Notes under the pieces: model-generated
The model's database searches: none
The model's input: the letters and a program-made list of their open reading frames with translations, nothing else
Told to the model about the DNA's origin: nothing
Assembly (NCBI GenBank): GCA_030530985.1
Contig: JAUMTX010000005.1
Location: forward strand, 55,568-97,939
Direction: 5' to 3'
From: Corynebacterium sp.
GTDB lineage: Bacteria; Actinomycetota; Actinomycetes; Mycobacteriales; Mycobacteriaceae
Length of the DNA stretch: 42,372 nt
In this document: positions 7,017 to 15,410 of the stretch, piece after piece
Numbering within the stretch: position 1 is the stretch's first letter
How the letters are laid out: every line of letters starts with the position of its first letter
Program-made: the position numbers and the translations under genes

Positions 7017-8429
7017 ATGCTTTCAGGTCCTCTGGGTATTGTCCTCATTGTGCTTCTTTGGCTGTGTGTACTCACACCATTGATTTTGCGTAATCAAAAG
7101 CCAATTAGTCGCACTAATGAGGGTTTTGACCAAACCCGCGTGGTCCTCAAGGGTGATGAGGAAAACGGCAGCCCACGCCGCCGTCGCCCACGCTTCTTCG
7201 ACTTGGACGAGGAACTCGCCCTGGATGAGGAAGCCACCCGTGTCGAGGGTGATCTTGACCCACTGATTGGTGATGATGAAGATTACCTCCTCGATGCCCC
7301 AAGCACTGTTTCAGCTGAGGGCCGTGCTACCGCAGCCCCTCATTCTAGGAAGAAGGAAGTAACCCATGCTTCGTCCGGCGTTGAATCCACAGCTACCACC
7401 GATGACTCTGCCACCGCAGTTGCTGAGCCAGAACCAGCCATCGAAGCCACAGCCGAAACCGTAGAAGAAGAGGCCACCCTCCCAGCCCTGGGTGACACAC
7501 CACTCGAGCAGGACACCGTAGCCGAGGCCGAGCCAGAAGAGCACATCATTGAAGAAGATGCAGCTCAGGACGTGCTCGATGCAGAACTGCTCGAAGATGA
7601 AGCCCTCCTGGAGGATGCTGTAGAGGAAGTTCTTTCTGAAGAAGTTCTTTGTGAGGTCGTCGCTGACAGCGCCGAGGTTGTTGACTCTGAAGTAGTCGAT
7701 ACTGAAGTTCTCGATTCTGAGGTTGTTGCAGCCGCTGTGGAAGAAACCACTGTCAGCGTTGAGGCCGAACCAATTGCTGAGTCTGTAGATACTGAGTCTG
7801 CAGTTGCTGACTCCGCCCCTGAATCCACCGTGGTCATTGATGAGGCCATTATGGGCCCTGCGGATGTGCTGCACCCGGGTGCCACCTATGAGCGCCTGCC
7901 ACAGCCGGAGCCAGAGCCGGAGGTTGTCATTGATGATTCCACTGAGCTGACCGCGGAGGATATTGCTTTTGCTGAGCGTCGTCGTGGCCGTGGTGGCTAC
8001 GACCCAAAGGCCGATGCAGCCCAGCGTGTGACCCGCTACCAGCGCCGCGTGCGCACCCTCATGGGATTGGGCATTGCGCTCATCCTGACCCTGGTCCTTG
8101 GCTTCATGTATGGCGGGGCACTGTGGAGCCCAGCAGTCATTGCGGGTGCACTCACCGTCCTGTACCTGTGGGCGCTGCGCCGCAATGTGAAGTTGGAAGA
8201 AGAGCTTCGTCGCCGCCGTATCCAGCAGATGCGCCGCGCACGCCTCGGTGTGCGAAGCAGCCAGGATGAGAAGCTGGGTATCCCAGACCGCCTGCGCCGC
8301 CCAGGTGCCGTGGTTGTTGAGGCCGCAGATGAGAGCCCGGATTTTGATTTGCTCCCACTGACTCATGCTGACTTCCAGACGGAAGAGCCAGATGTTGTGG
8401 AGCTTGATGAGAATCTGCGAGTCAGCTAG
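7017..8429 (+). CDS. glpR: GlpR, membrane receptor of the gephyrin-like Glp
   Basis: The 470-residue protein has an N-terminal TM helix (about 5-24), a long acidic, Glu/Asp/Ala/Val-rich, probably disordered cytoplasmic region (about 45-310), and two close TM helices (about 346-367 and 370-388). A basic helix with an R-R-R-R run follows, then a C-terminal tail. This topology and its place after rimJ match Rv0996 and corynebacterial GlpR, the Glp receptor that couples FtsZ/Glp to the membrane and polar growth machinery. The acidic region carries a short tandem repeat, V-V/L-D-S/T-E, at about 221-236. The region between the first TM and residue 310 is the variable part. Confidence 0.85.
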   Translation: MLSGPLGIVLIVLLWLCVLTPLILRNQKPISRTNEGFDQTRVVLKGDEENGSPRRRRPRFFDLDEELALDEEATRVEGDLDPLIGDDEDYLLDAPSTVSAEGRATAAPHSRKKEVTHASSGVESTATTDDSATAVAEPEPAIEATAETVEEEATLPALGDTPLEQDTVAEAEPEEHIIEEDAAQDVLDAELLEDEALLEDAVEEVLSEEVLCEVVADSAEVVDSEVVDTEVLDSEVVAAAVEETTVSVEAEPIAESVDTESAVADSAPESTVVIDEAIMGPADVLHPGATYERLPQPEPEPEVVIDDSTELTAEDIAFAERRRGRGGYDPKADAAQRVTRYQRRVRTLMGLGIALILTLVLGFMYGGALWSPAVIAGALTVLYLWALRRNVKLEEELRRRRIQQMRRARLGVRSSQDEKLGIPDRLRRPGAVVVEAADESPDFDLLPLTHADFQTEEPDVVELDENLRVS

Positions 8430-8447
8430 CAAGCCACAACCCGCATT

Positions 8448-8467
8448 GTGCCCCGAATATGGGGCAC
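8448..8467. repeat. Inverted repeat between glpR and its terminator
   Basis: GTGCCCC (8448-8454) and GGGGCAC (8461-8467) form a 7-bp stem with loop GAATAT. It lies 18 bases after the glpR stop and just before the stronger hairpin. It may stabilise the mRNA 3' end or be a second, weak terminator. Confidence 0.5.
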
Positions 8468-8480
8468 ACCCTAATCCCTG

Positions 8481-8507
8481 AATCCCACTCTTCGGAGTGG
8501 GATTTTT
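8481..8507 (+). terminator. Intrinsic terminator of glpR
   Basis: AATCCCACTC (8481-8490), loop TTCG and GAGTGGGATT (8495-8504) form a perfect 10-bp stem with a UUCG-type tetraloop, followed by a T-run. It separates the galU-glp-rimJ-glpR group from ppk2. Confidence 0.9.
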
Positions 8508-8573
8508 GTGATCTGTGCTTCACTTTTGGTGTCAGCCCATTATCGTCTTAGACGATTGCCTAAAATAGGGGGT

Positions 8574-9377
8574 ATGGGCTATAAAAAACAGTTGCTCGCG
8601 CTACAAGCCGAGCTGGTAGATATGCAGCAGTGGGTCGTCGAATCCGGCGCCCGTATTGTTATTGTCATGGAGGGCCGTGACGCGGCCGGTAAGGGTTCGG
8701 CGATTAAGCGCATCACCCAGTACCTTAATCCACGAACCTGCCGTATTGAGGCACTGCCCGCACCAACCGAGCGTGAACGCGGCCAGTGGTACTTCCAGCG
8801 CTATGTGGAGCGCCTTCCTAGTGCCGGTGAGATTGTCATCTTTGACCGCTCCTGGTACAACCGTGCCGGTGTGGAGCGCGTCATGGGTTTCTGTACTGAT
8901 GAGGAATATGAGCGCTTCATGCGCCAGGTGCCAGTCTTTGAGCGCCTCCTCATTGAGGATGGCATTATGCTCCGCAAGTATTGGTTCTCTGTATCTGATG
9001 AGGAGCAGTATAAGCGCTTTGAAAGCCGCCTGAGTGACCCTATGCGCCACTGGAAGCTCTCCCCAATGGACCTACAGTCCATCACTCGCTGGGAGGACTA
9101 TTCCCGAGCTAAGGACGCCATGTTTGCCCGCACTGATACCATCGAGTCCCCATGGTATGTGGTGGAGAGTGAGAATAAGAAGGCCAGTCGCGTCAATGTG
9201 ATTAGCCACCTGCTATCCACTGTGCCTTATGAGGCCCTGGATAAGAAGCTCCCCAAGATCCCAGAAAGGCCCGAGCTTGAGCCCGGACCTAATGCGTATG
9301 TGCGTCCACCGCGTTCTATGTACCGCTATGTGCCTGATGTTGCGGATTTCGGGAAGAAGAGCGAACCCAAACAATAA
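8574..9377 (+). CDS. ppk2: Polyphosphate kinase 2 (PPK2)
   Basis: The 267-residue class I PPK2 family protein transfers phosphate between polyphosphate and nucleoside diphosphates. Walker A is E-G-R-D-A-A-G-K-G-S (33-42), and Walker B is F-D-R-S-W-Y-N-R-A-G (90-99). The R-E-R-G-Q-W-Y-F-Q-R-Y segment (68-78) is a PPK2 hallmark. I chose ATG 8574 over upstream in-frame ATG 8508, because 8508 lies directly at the end of the glpR terminator, while 8574 has a G-rich ribosome site (8567-8572) and gives the normal PPK2 N-terminus. Its 3' end overlaps pnuC tail-to-tail by 62 bases. Confidence 0.93.
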   Translation: MGYKKQLLALQAELVDMQQWVVESGARIVIVMEGRDAAGKGSAIKRITQYLNPRTCRIEALPAPTERERGQWYFQRYVERLPSAGEIVIFDRSWYNRAGVERVMGFCTDEEYERFMRQVPVFERLLIEDGIMLRKYWFSVSDEEQYKRFESRLSDPMRHWKLSPMDLQSITRWEDYSRAKDAMFARTDTIESPWYVVESENKKASRVNVISHLLSTVPYEALDKKLPKIPERPELEPGPNAYVRPPRSMYRYVPDVADFGKKSEPKQ

Positions 9378-9963
9378 ATCCCCAAATCACAAAGACCGCG
9401 TAGACAAGGTAGAGTACCGCTGAAGGGTAGTAGCCCGCCATAAAGAGCAGCGGTACACCAACAATGTCGACCGCAACCCACACGAGCCAAAACTCATTCC
9501 AGCCACGGGCCATACCAAAGGTGGCCAGCCAGGAGCCGGTGAAGATCCACGCATCGGCCCACGGACCCCAGGAGCCCAGGGCTTTAAAGATGAGGGCAAA
9601 GGCAATGGTGCCACCAATGGCCACGGCCAGCATAAAGAGGCGTTCTTTGCCACTGGCCCAGTGCGGGGTGCGCGCGGTCTTTTTCTTTTTCCACGTCACC
9701 CAGCCGTAGGTGGAGACAGCAAGGAACATGATCTGACGGCCAGCCTGGCCATAGAGATCCAAATTTTGTGGGGTATTGAACACACCGCCAAGGAAGACGG
9801 TAAACAGTAGAATATTGCCAATAATGCCAATGGGCCAGGCCCATAGGGAACGGCGCATACCACCAATGGCGCTTGCAAGGCCAAAAACATTGCCAATAAT
9901 TTCGCGCCACAGGATGGGGATTCCACCAATATAGAGTGTTGCATCAAGAAGACGCAGCAACAC
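9316..9963 (-). CDS. pnuC: Nicotinamide riboside/NMN transporter PnuC
   Basis: The 215-residue membrane protein has about seven hydrophobic segments. It has the PnuC pattern W-x-W-P-I-G-I-I-G-N-I-L-L near residue 45, and a later D-L-Y-G-Q-A-G-R-Q followed by Y-G-W-V-T-W. PnuC imports nicotinamide riboside by facilitated diffusion for NAD synthesis. No NAD-salvage partner is adjacent. It follows the unrecognised 296-residue gene after two bases, so the two are probably one operon. The 3' end overlaps ppk2. Confidence 0.92.
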   Translation of the reverse strand: MLLRLLDATLYIGGIPILWREIIGNVFGLASAIGGMRRSLWAWPIGIIGNILLFTVFLGGVFNTPQNLDLYGQAGRQIMFLAVSTYGWVTWKKKKTARTPHWASGKERLFMLAVAIGGTIAFALIFKALGSWGPWADAWIFTGSWLATFGMARGWNEFWLVWVAVDIVGVPLLFMAGYYPSAVLYLVYAVFVIWGFIVWVRSSSRNPQHQAHSGT

Positions 9964-9965
9964 AA

Positions 9966-10856
9966 TTAACTCCTTCGAGCTTTATAGCGGCTAATAGCCT
10001 GTTCTTTATTGATAAATTCGGGGGCTTCTTGGGCGGTGACCCCGTTAATAATGGCGGTGGTGACCTGCGGAAGATCCAGGTTGCCAATATAGGCAATGCC
10101 CTGGTCAACCACAAAGAAATTCTTTCGAGTCACTGTCAGCGCGGCCTCAATAATACACATTGCAATGGCCTGGGTTTGGGGAATATCCTCCGCCATAAAG
10201 GCAGGAATGCAGTGGCTATAGCCATAGTCACGAATATCCTCACGCAACGGACCCTTCGCCCAATGGAAAAATTCCCCATCAAAAGTGCCAATTGCCTGCA
10301 GGGCTTTGATTGTGCCCCGCGCAGCCAAAGAATGCAGATCCGAACCCAAGGTTTGATAGAAGAGGTAGGCATCCCTACTCAGGTAGAAGGACTCCTCGAC
10401 CAGGGTGGCCAGGGGATATGGGTCGGTGGGGTGAGTCACCGATGCCGCCAAGGCCTGGAATTGGGCGGAGTTTACCGGCAGACTAATAAAACCCGCATAG
10501 TAGGTTTTATTCAAACACACCGTGATGGGGCTACCCAAAATGGTGATGGCCGCCTCCAAACCAAAAGGAGTATCCGCCTCAATCTCATCCGGAATCAAAC
10601 CATGGTCCCAGAGAACTTCGGGGATTCGCGTATTGAGCCACTCAAAGTATTCAGTTCCCTGCTTTTCGACGCGCCTAGCAAAGGCCCTCATTGGCACCTG
10701 AAAGCGACCAATGTGGAGAGTGCCTTCCTCACGGCCGGGGGAGAATTCCACTATGCCGCCGGAAATCTGTGCTTTTGCAATAAGGTAGCGGACATAGCCA
10801 CGAACGGCATTATTCGACCGAAGGCCGGAACTTGCAATCTCTTCGAGGATGCTCAT
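9966..10856 (-). CDS. Unrecognised 296-residue cytosolic protein
   Basis: There is no signal peptide or TM helix. The protein is mixed alpha/beta with two apparent halves. The N-terminal half, to about 130, is reminiscent of YbjN/type III chaperone-like folds. The C-terminal half contains G-T-F-D-G-E-F-F-H-W-A-K-G followed by D-Y-G-Y-S-H-C-I-P, which vaguely resembles DUF6882-type proteins. Both resemblances are weak impressions. It sits between prfC (21 bases upstream) and pnuC (two bases downstream), all on the minus strand, so it is likely co-transcribed. I assign no function. Codon use resembles the neighbours. Confidence 0.75.
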   Translation of the reverse strand: MSILEEIASSGLRSNNAVRGYVRYLIAKAQISGGIVEFSPGREEGTLHIGRFQVPMRAFARRVEKQGTEYFEWLNTRIPEVLWDHGLIPDEIEADTPFGLEAAITILGSPITVCLNKTYYAGFISLPVNSAQFQALAASVTHPTDPYPLATLVEESFYLSRDAYLFYQTLGSDLHSLAARGTIKALQAIGTFDGEFFHWAKGPLREDIRDYGYSHCIPAFMAEDIPQTQAIAMCIIEAALTVTRKNFFVVDQGIAYIGNLDLPQVTTAIINGVTAQEAPEFINKEQAISRYKARRS

Positions 10857-10877
10857 AGAACTCCTAAATCTGTGTGT

Positions 10878-12497
10878 TTAGTCGGCAACCATTGGTTCAA
10901 GTTCGAACTCTGGGTGTTCCTTCTCAATGAACTGCAGGCGCCACTTATCACCAAAGAGGGCAATGAGTTCACCATCACCACGGGTGAAGATTTCTACACC
11001 ACGCTGGCGGGCCAGTTCAGGGGCAGTTTCCTTAGTGGTGCGGCGGGCAACACTATAAGGGATAGGTTCTGCGATGGTCTCCACATTGTATTCATTTTCC
11101 ATGCGGGCCTGCATAACCTCGAACTGCATTGGGCCAACAGCAGCCATGACTGGGGCAGCATCACCACGGGCATCATTGCGCAGAATCTGCACAACACCCT
11201 CGGATTCGAGCTGCTCCAAGCCCTTACGGAACTGCTTATACTTACCCAAAGACTTGGCGCGCAGAGTCTGGAAGTACTCAGGGGCGAACTGTGGCATTGG
11301 GGCAAACTGCACCTTCTTGCCGGCAAAAATAGTATCGCCAGGGGCCAGGGAGCCCGCATTGACCAGGCCAACAATATCGCCAGGATAGGCGGTTTCCACA
11401 GTGGAGCGGGTACGACCGAAAACAGTCAAGGCATATTTAGTGGAGAAACCACGGCCCGACTGGGAGTGGGTCACCTGCATGCCGCGATCAAACTCGCCAG
11501 AAACAATGCGCATAAAGGCCAGGGAGTCACGGTGGTTCTTATCCATACCGGCCTGCACCTTAAAGACCACACCGGAGAATTCATCAGTGAGCTTACGCTC
11601 ACTATCCTCAGGAATGACGGTTGGGCGGGCCTCAGGATGAGGGGCCAAGGCACAGAGGGTGTCCAGAATCTGGTGCACACCAAAGTTGAGCATGGCGGAG
11701 GCAAAAATCACTGGGGAGGTGGTGCAGTCCAGGAAAAGATCCTGGTCATGGATAGCACCATCCATAGTGAGCAGCTCCACCTCTTCAGCAGCAGTGGACC
11801 AGGCGGAGCCTTCGCGCTCCTCGGCCTGCTCTGGGCTGAAGTATTCCTCTGGGGCAATGGTGGAACCACCAGCGGTGCGCTCAAAGTGAATATACTCATC
11901 TGGCTCACCATCAGGGGTGATGCGTGCAAGACCACGGAAGTCACCGGCCTCACCAACAGGCCAGTAGAGCGGGGTTGGCTGCAGACCAATCTCATTGACG
12001 ATTTCGTCGATAAGCTCCAGTGGGGCCTTACCTGGGCGGTCCCACTTATTGATCACAGTAATAATAGGAAGACCACGGGACTTACACACACGGAAGAGCT
12101 TCAAAGTCTGGGGCTCTAGGCCCTTGGCACCATCAATAAGCATGACGGCAGCATCCACCGCAGTGAGCACACGGTAGGTGTCCTCAGAGAAGTCGGCGTG
12201 ACCCGGGGTATCCACCAGGTTAATAACATAAGGTTCACCCTCATGGCCCTCCGGGGCATATTCAAACTGCAGCGCCGAGGAAGCGATGGAAATACCACGG
12301 TCCTTTTCCATTTCCATCCAGTCGGACACCGTAGCCTTACGCCCAGCCTTGCCGTGAACAGCACCAGCCTCATTAATCACATGGGCGTGAAGGGCCAGGG
12401 CTTCCGTCAGCGTGGACTTACCAGCATCCGGGTGGGCAATAACAGCGAAGGTACGGCGTCGACGCGCCTCTTTCAAAAGCTCAGTCACTGTGCCCAT
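10878..12497 (-). CDS. prfC: Peptide chain release factor 3
   Basis: The 539-residue translational GTPase recycles RF1/RF2 from the ribosome after termination. G1 is A-H-P-D-A-G-K-S-T (21-29), the switch II motif is D-T-P-G-H-A-D-F, and G4 is N-K-W-D-R-P-G. The later E-S-E-G-V-V-Q-I-L and G-P-M-Q-F-E-V-M segments are characteristic of RF3. Length is normal (about 530). The gene is common in Corynebacterium and absent from M. tuberculosis. It diverges from the small Cys-rich gene, with only 30 bases between the two starts, so their promoters must overlap. Confidence 0.96.
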   Translation of the reverse strand: MGTVTELLKEARRRRTFAVIAHPDAGKSTLTEALALHAHVINEAGAVHGKAGRKATVSDWMEMEKDRGISIASSALQFEYAPEGHEGEPYVINLVDTPGHADFSEDTYRVLTAVDAAVMLIDGAKGLEPQTLKLFRVCKSRGLPIITVINKWDRPGKAPLELIDEIVNEIGLQPTPLYWPVGEAGDFRGLARITPDGEPDEYIHFERTAGGSTIAPEEYFSPEQAEEREGSAWSTAAEEVELLTMDGAIHDQDLFLDCTTSPVIFASAMLNFGVHQILDTLCALAPHPEARPTVIPEDSERKLTDEFSGVVFKVQAGMDKNHRDSLAFMRIVSGEFDRGMQVTHSQSGRGFSTKYALTVFGRTRSTVETAYPGDIVGLVNAGSLAPGDTIFAGKKVQFAPMPQFAPEYFQTLRAKSLGKYKQFRKGLEQLESEGVVQILRNDARGDAAPVMAAVGPMQFEVMQARMENEYNVETIAEPIPYSVARRTTKETAPELARQRGVEIFTRGDGELIALFGDKWRLQFIEKEHPEFELEPMVAD

Positions 12498-12527
12498 TCT
12501 AGTAGATACTGAGGTAAATTAATATCT

Positions 12528-12719
12528 ATGAAGGCGCAGAAGTTTCGCAAGATGCTGGAAAAGGGCCCCAAGGCTGGCAAGAAGAAGTGCTGCAAGTCCT
12601 CCCCGCGCTGCAAAAAATGCCCTAAAGTCATCCACTCATTGACCAAAGTCAACGCCTTGGAACTTGACGATAAGGCATTAAAGAAAGCAATCAAGAAAGC
12701 CCGCAAGGGCAAAATCTAG
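12528..12719 (+). CDS. Small Cys/Lys-rich protein, possible zinc or RNA binder
   Basis: The 63-residue protein is very basic (over 20 Lys/Arg). It has the cluster K-C-C-K-S-S-P-R-C-K-K-C-P (about 20-32). Its Cys spacing, C-C-x5-C-x2-C, could bind one zinc ion. A short helix-like tail rich in Lys ends in R-K-G-K. No family name is known to me. It is transcribed away from prfC and ends just before the pth 3' end, separated by a GC-rich inverted repeat. Given charge and size, a nucleic-acid or ribosome-associated role is plausible, but this is inference. Confidence 0.72.
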   Translation: MKAQKFRKMLEKGPKAGKKKCCKSSPRCKKCPKVIHSLTKVNALELDDKALKKAIKKARKGKI

Positions 12720-12726
12720 AAGTCGT

Positions 12727-12747
12727 GCCCGGGGTGCGTGCCCGGGC
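12727..12747. repeat. GC-rich inverted repeat between convergent genes
   Basis: GCCCGGG (12727-12733) and CCCGGGC (12741-12747) flank a 7-base loop. It lies between the 3' ends of the small Cys-rich gene and pth. There is no T-run on either strand, so if it terminates transcription it does so weakly. Confidence 0.45.
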
Positions 12748-12753
12748 TACCTG

Positions 12754-13314
12754 CTAGTGGTTCTTGTGGAGCTCATTCTGCGCAATTGCTAGGCCACGCT
12801 GGGCCAATACGCCAATAGCATCCGCACAATCCGCAGTCAGGATAGGAATCTCTTCCCACTCATCCTTAGAGAATGGCTGCAAAACCCAATCCACCACACT
12901 CATACGGCCCGGTGGGCGACCAATACCAAAACGCAGACGCATATAGTCCTTGGTGTGCAGATACTGGGTGGTGGACTTCAAACCATTATGGCCATTCTCG
13001 CTGCCACCCATCTTCAAACGCAGGGCACCAAAAGGCAAATCCAACTCATCGTGGATAACCAGCACATTATCCGGGGTGATTTTGAAAAACTGGCAGAGCT
13101 TCGCAATATTAATGCCCGACTCATTCATAAAAGAACCAGGCTTGGCCACCACCATACCCGGCAGCTCACAAATCAATGCTCCTGTTTTCTTGTGGAGCTT
13201 AAAGGAATCACCGCGCGCATCCACCAACTCATCTACCGCAAGATAGCCGGCATTATGACGCGTCGTTTCATATCTAGGGCCAGGATTACCAAGGCCAACC
13301 ACAAGTAAAGTCAC
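12754..13314 (-). CDS. pth: Peptidyl-tRNA hydrolase
   Basis: The 186-residue enzyme releases peptides from prematurely dropped peptidyl-tRNA. The active-site set is complete: Asn10 (GLGNPGPRYE), His20 (T-R-H-N-A-G), Asn64 (F-M-N-E-S-G), Asp89 (I-H-D-E-L-D-L-P) and Asn110 (N-G-H-N-G-L-K-S). This matches the order in E. coli Pth (10, 20, 68, 93, 114). In related genomes pth is next to rplY. Here they are separated by about 4.4 kb containing nagE and an ABC exporter. Confidence 0.96.
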   Translation of the reverse strand: MTLLVVGLGNPGPRYETTRHNAGYLAVDELVDARGDSFKLHKKTGALICELPGMVVAKPGSFMNESGINIAKLCQFFKITPDNVLVIHDELDLPFGALRLKMGGSENGHNGLKSTTQYLHTKDYMRLRFGIGRPPGRMSVVDWVLQPFSKDEWEEIPILTADCADAIGVLAQRGLAIAQNELHKNH

Positions 13315-13334
13315 TCACTAATGCTAACACGAAT

Positions 13335-13377
13335 AAAAAGGGGCCGGCATGACCAGTACACACTGGCTGCCGGCCCC
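13335..13377 (-). terminator. Intrinsic terminator of nagE
   Basis: On the minus strand a 10-bp GC-rich stem (GGGGCCGGCA/TGCCGGCCCC) is extended by an inner ACTGG/CCAGT stem and followed by CTTTTTATTC. It lies between the nagE stop (13416) and the pth start (13314), isolating pth from nagE transcription. Confidence 0.88.
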
Positions 13378-13415
13378 ACGGAGGTCCCTATTCAGGTGCC
13401 CCTATTTGGTTGCCC

Positions 13416-15410
13416 CTATTCGATAATGAAATCCGGGTTCGGATTATCCTTCGACTTGAGCACAAGCACAATCACATCGCGCTCAAACTTTGCGCCATCC
13501 GGCGCCTTGGCATAATCAACCTCGGCCAATGGGGAACCCGCATGGACAGTATCGCCCTTAGAAACCCGTGGGCTAAAGAGCTGATCACCATACTTGACGG
13601 TATCAACACCAATATGGACCAGCACCTCCGCGCCATCCTCAGTGCGAATACCATAACCATGGCCAGTCTTGGCCACACTAATAACAGTGCCGGCCACAGG
13701 GGACATGACAGTAAATTCCTCCAAGAAAGGCACAATGGCAAAGCCATTGCCCAAAGAGCCCGAATTAAAAGCCTCATCCGGAATATCATGCAGAGCACGG
13801 AACGTACCCGGGGCCGGATGAATCAACGTCACGGGGCGCACAATGGTCGCAGTCGCGCCGGGCTGGGAGGTGGAGGAATCCGAACCAATGTCACCAGCGC
13901 TGTGCAGATCTGCGCCACTAGTGGGCTGACCTTCATGAATAGCAAGCAAGTCATCAAACCACTGCTGAACCTGGAGGCCAATAACCACCTGATAGTCCGT
14001 ATCACTCACACGCTTTTGACCCGGCAAACCCAGGGCAGCAATGGCCGCAGTATCCACCAGATTGGTGTCCTTCAACACCAGGCGAAGACGCGTGGTGCAG
14101 TGATCAATATTCTGCACATTGGCCGCCCCACCCAAAGCCGTATACAGGCGGGCAATAGGGGAGGAGTCCTCCGCGCTGCCGGTAGCAGAGGATGGGGAGT
14201 CTGAGGGGGCGTCGTCAAGCTCGCGGCCAGGGGTCATGAGATTGAAGCGCTTAATCGCCCAGTTAAAGACGGTGAAGTAAATGCCCGCAAAGACAATGCC
14301 CTGGATAAAGAGCATATATGGCTGATGCGCCTGCGGAACACGCAAGGACAAAATCAAGTCAATCAAACCACCGGAGAACTGGAAGCCCGCAATCCACTGG
14401 AAGGACGCCGCAATAAATACGGAAATAGCAGCCAAGAAAGCATGCACCACATAGAGTGGGAAAGCAGCAAACATGAAGGCGAACTCAATAGGCTCAGTCA
14501 CACCGGTAAGGAAGGACGCAAGGCCGGCAGCCAACATGAGCGAACCCACCTGCTTCTTCTTCTCCGGGCGGGCATTGCGGTAAATCGCATAGGCGCCGGC
14601 AGGAAGACCAAACATCATGACAGGGAACCAACCGGCCTGGTACATACCAGTAACATACACACCAAATGGGTGGAAGCCACCAGTAGCAGGGGTTGCGTTC
14701 TCGCCAGTCCAGAACTTCGTAATATCATCAATGCCGGCCAGGTTAAACCAGAAAACATTGTTGAGAGCGTGGTGCAGACCAGTCGGGATAAGAATGCGGT
14801 TAAAGAAACCATAAATACCGGCACCCACAGCACCCATGCCCATAATGGACTCACCGAAGGTAACCAGGCCGTTATACACAACAGGCCACACAAAGAGGAG
14901 AACCACAGAGACCACGGACATAACCGCAGCCGTCAAAATCGGCACACAGCGACGGCCCGAGAAGAAGGCCAGGAAGTCCGGCAAGGTGGTCTTACTAAAG
15001 CGGTTATACAGGGCGCCCGCAATACAGCCAACCATAATGCCAAAGAAGACATTCTTATTTCCAATGGCGCCGGCGGCAAAAGCGGGGGAGAGCTCATCCT
15101 CGGCGGTGCCCAAGAAATTCGCGGCACTGCCCATAATGGTGGTCACAGTGAGGAAACCAACCAGGCCCGAAAGGGCGGCGGCCCCATCCTTATCCTTGGC
15201 CATACCGATGGACACACCCACCGCAAAGAGAAGACCAAGATTATCCAGAATCGCGGCGCCGGTGGTTACCAGGAAGGCCGCAATGACATTATTTCCACCC
15301 CAACCCGAGGGGTCAATCCAATAACCAATGCCCAAGAAGAGGGCGGCTGTTGGCAAACAGGCAACGGGAAGCATGAGCGCCCGGCCCAGGCGTTGGACAT
15401 ATGCTTTCAT
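13416..15410 (-). CDS. nagE: PTS EIICBA, N-acetylglucosamine type
   Basis: The 664-residue three-domain permease imports and phosphorylates sugar at the membrane. The EIIC domain (about 1-400) shows G-I-Y-G-F-F-N-R-I-L-I-P-T-G-L-H-H and M-M-F-G-L-P-A. These segments and the start resemble Bacillus NagP and E. coli NagE more than glucose PtsG. The EIIB phosphocysteine is in D-H-C-T-T-R-L-R-L (about 437), and the EIIA histidine in L-V-H-I-G-V-D-T-V (about 598). The C-B-A order also differs from the B-C-A glucose enzyme I recall from C. glutamicum. ATG 15410 is preferred because AGGAGG lies 10 bases upstream, inside the longer ORF from 15437. No nag catabolic genes are adjacent. Confidence 0.87.
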   Translation of the reverse strand: MKAYVQRLGRALMLPVACLPTAALFLGIGYWIDPSGWGGNNVIAAFLVTTGAAILDNLGLLFAVGVSIGMAKDKDGAAALSGLVGFLTVTTIMGSAANFLGTAEDELSPAFAAGAIGNKNVFFGIMVGCIAGALYNRFSKTTLPDFLAFFSGRRCVPILTAAVMSVVSVVLLFVWPVVYNGLVTFGESIMGMGAVGAGIYGFFNRILIPTGLHHALNNVFWFNLAGIDDITKFWTGENATPATGGFHPFGVYVTGMYQAGWFPVMMFGLPAGAYAIYRNARPEKKKQVGSLMLAAGLASFLTGVTEPIEFAFMFAAFPLYVVHAFLAAISVFIAASFQWIAGFQFSGGLIDLILSLRVPQAHQPYMLFIQGIVFAGIYFTVFNWAIKRFNLMTPGRELDDAPSDSPSSATGSAEDSSPIARLYTALGGAANVQNIDHCTTRLRLVLKDTNLVDTAAIAALGLPGQKRVSDTDYQVVIGLQVQQWFDDLLAIHEGQPTSGADLHSAGDIGSDSSTSQPGATATIVRPVTLIHPAPGTFRALHDIPDEAFNSGSLGNGFAIVPFLEEFTVMSPVAGTVISVAKTGHGYGIRTEDGAEVLVHIGVDTVKYGDQLFSPRVSKGDTVHAGSPLAEVDYAKAPDGAKFERDVIVLVLKSKDNPNPDFIIE

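Noticed and set aside
9936..12119. A 727-codon open frame antisense to pnuC, the unknown gene and prfC
   Set aside because: It runs across three real minus-strand genes, has no recognisable domain, and its composition (His, Asn, Gly, Thr rich) is that of antisense codons.
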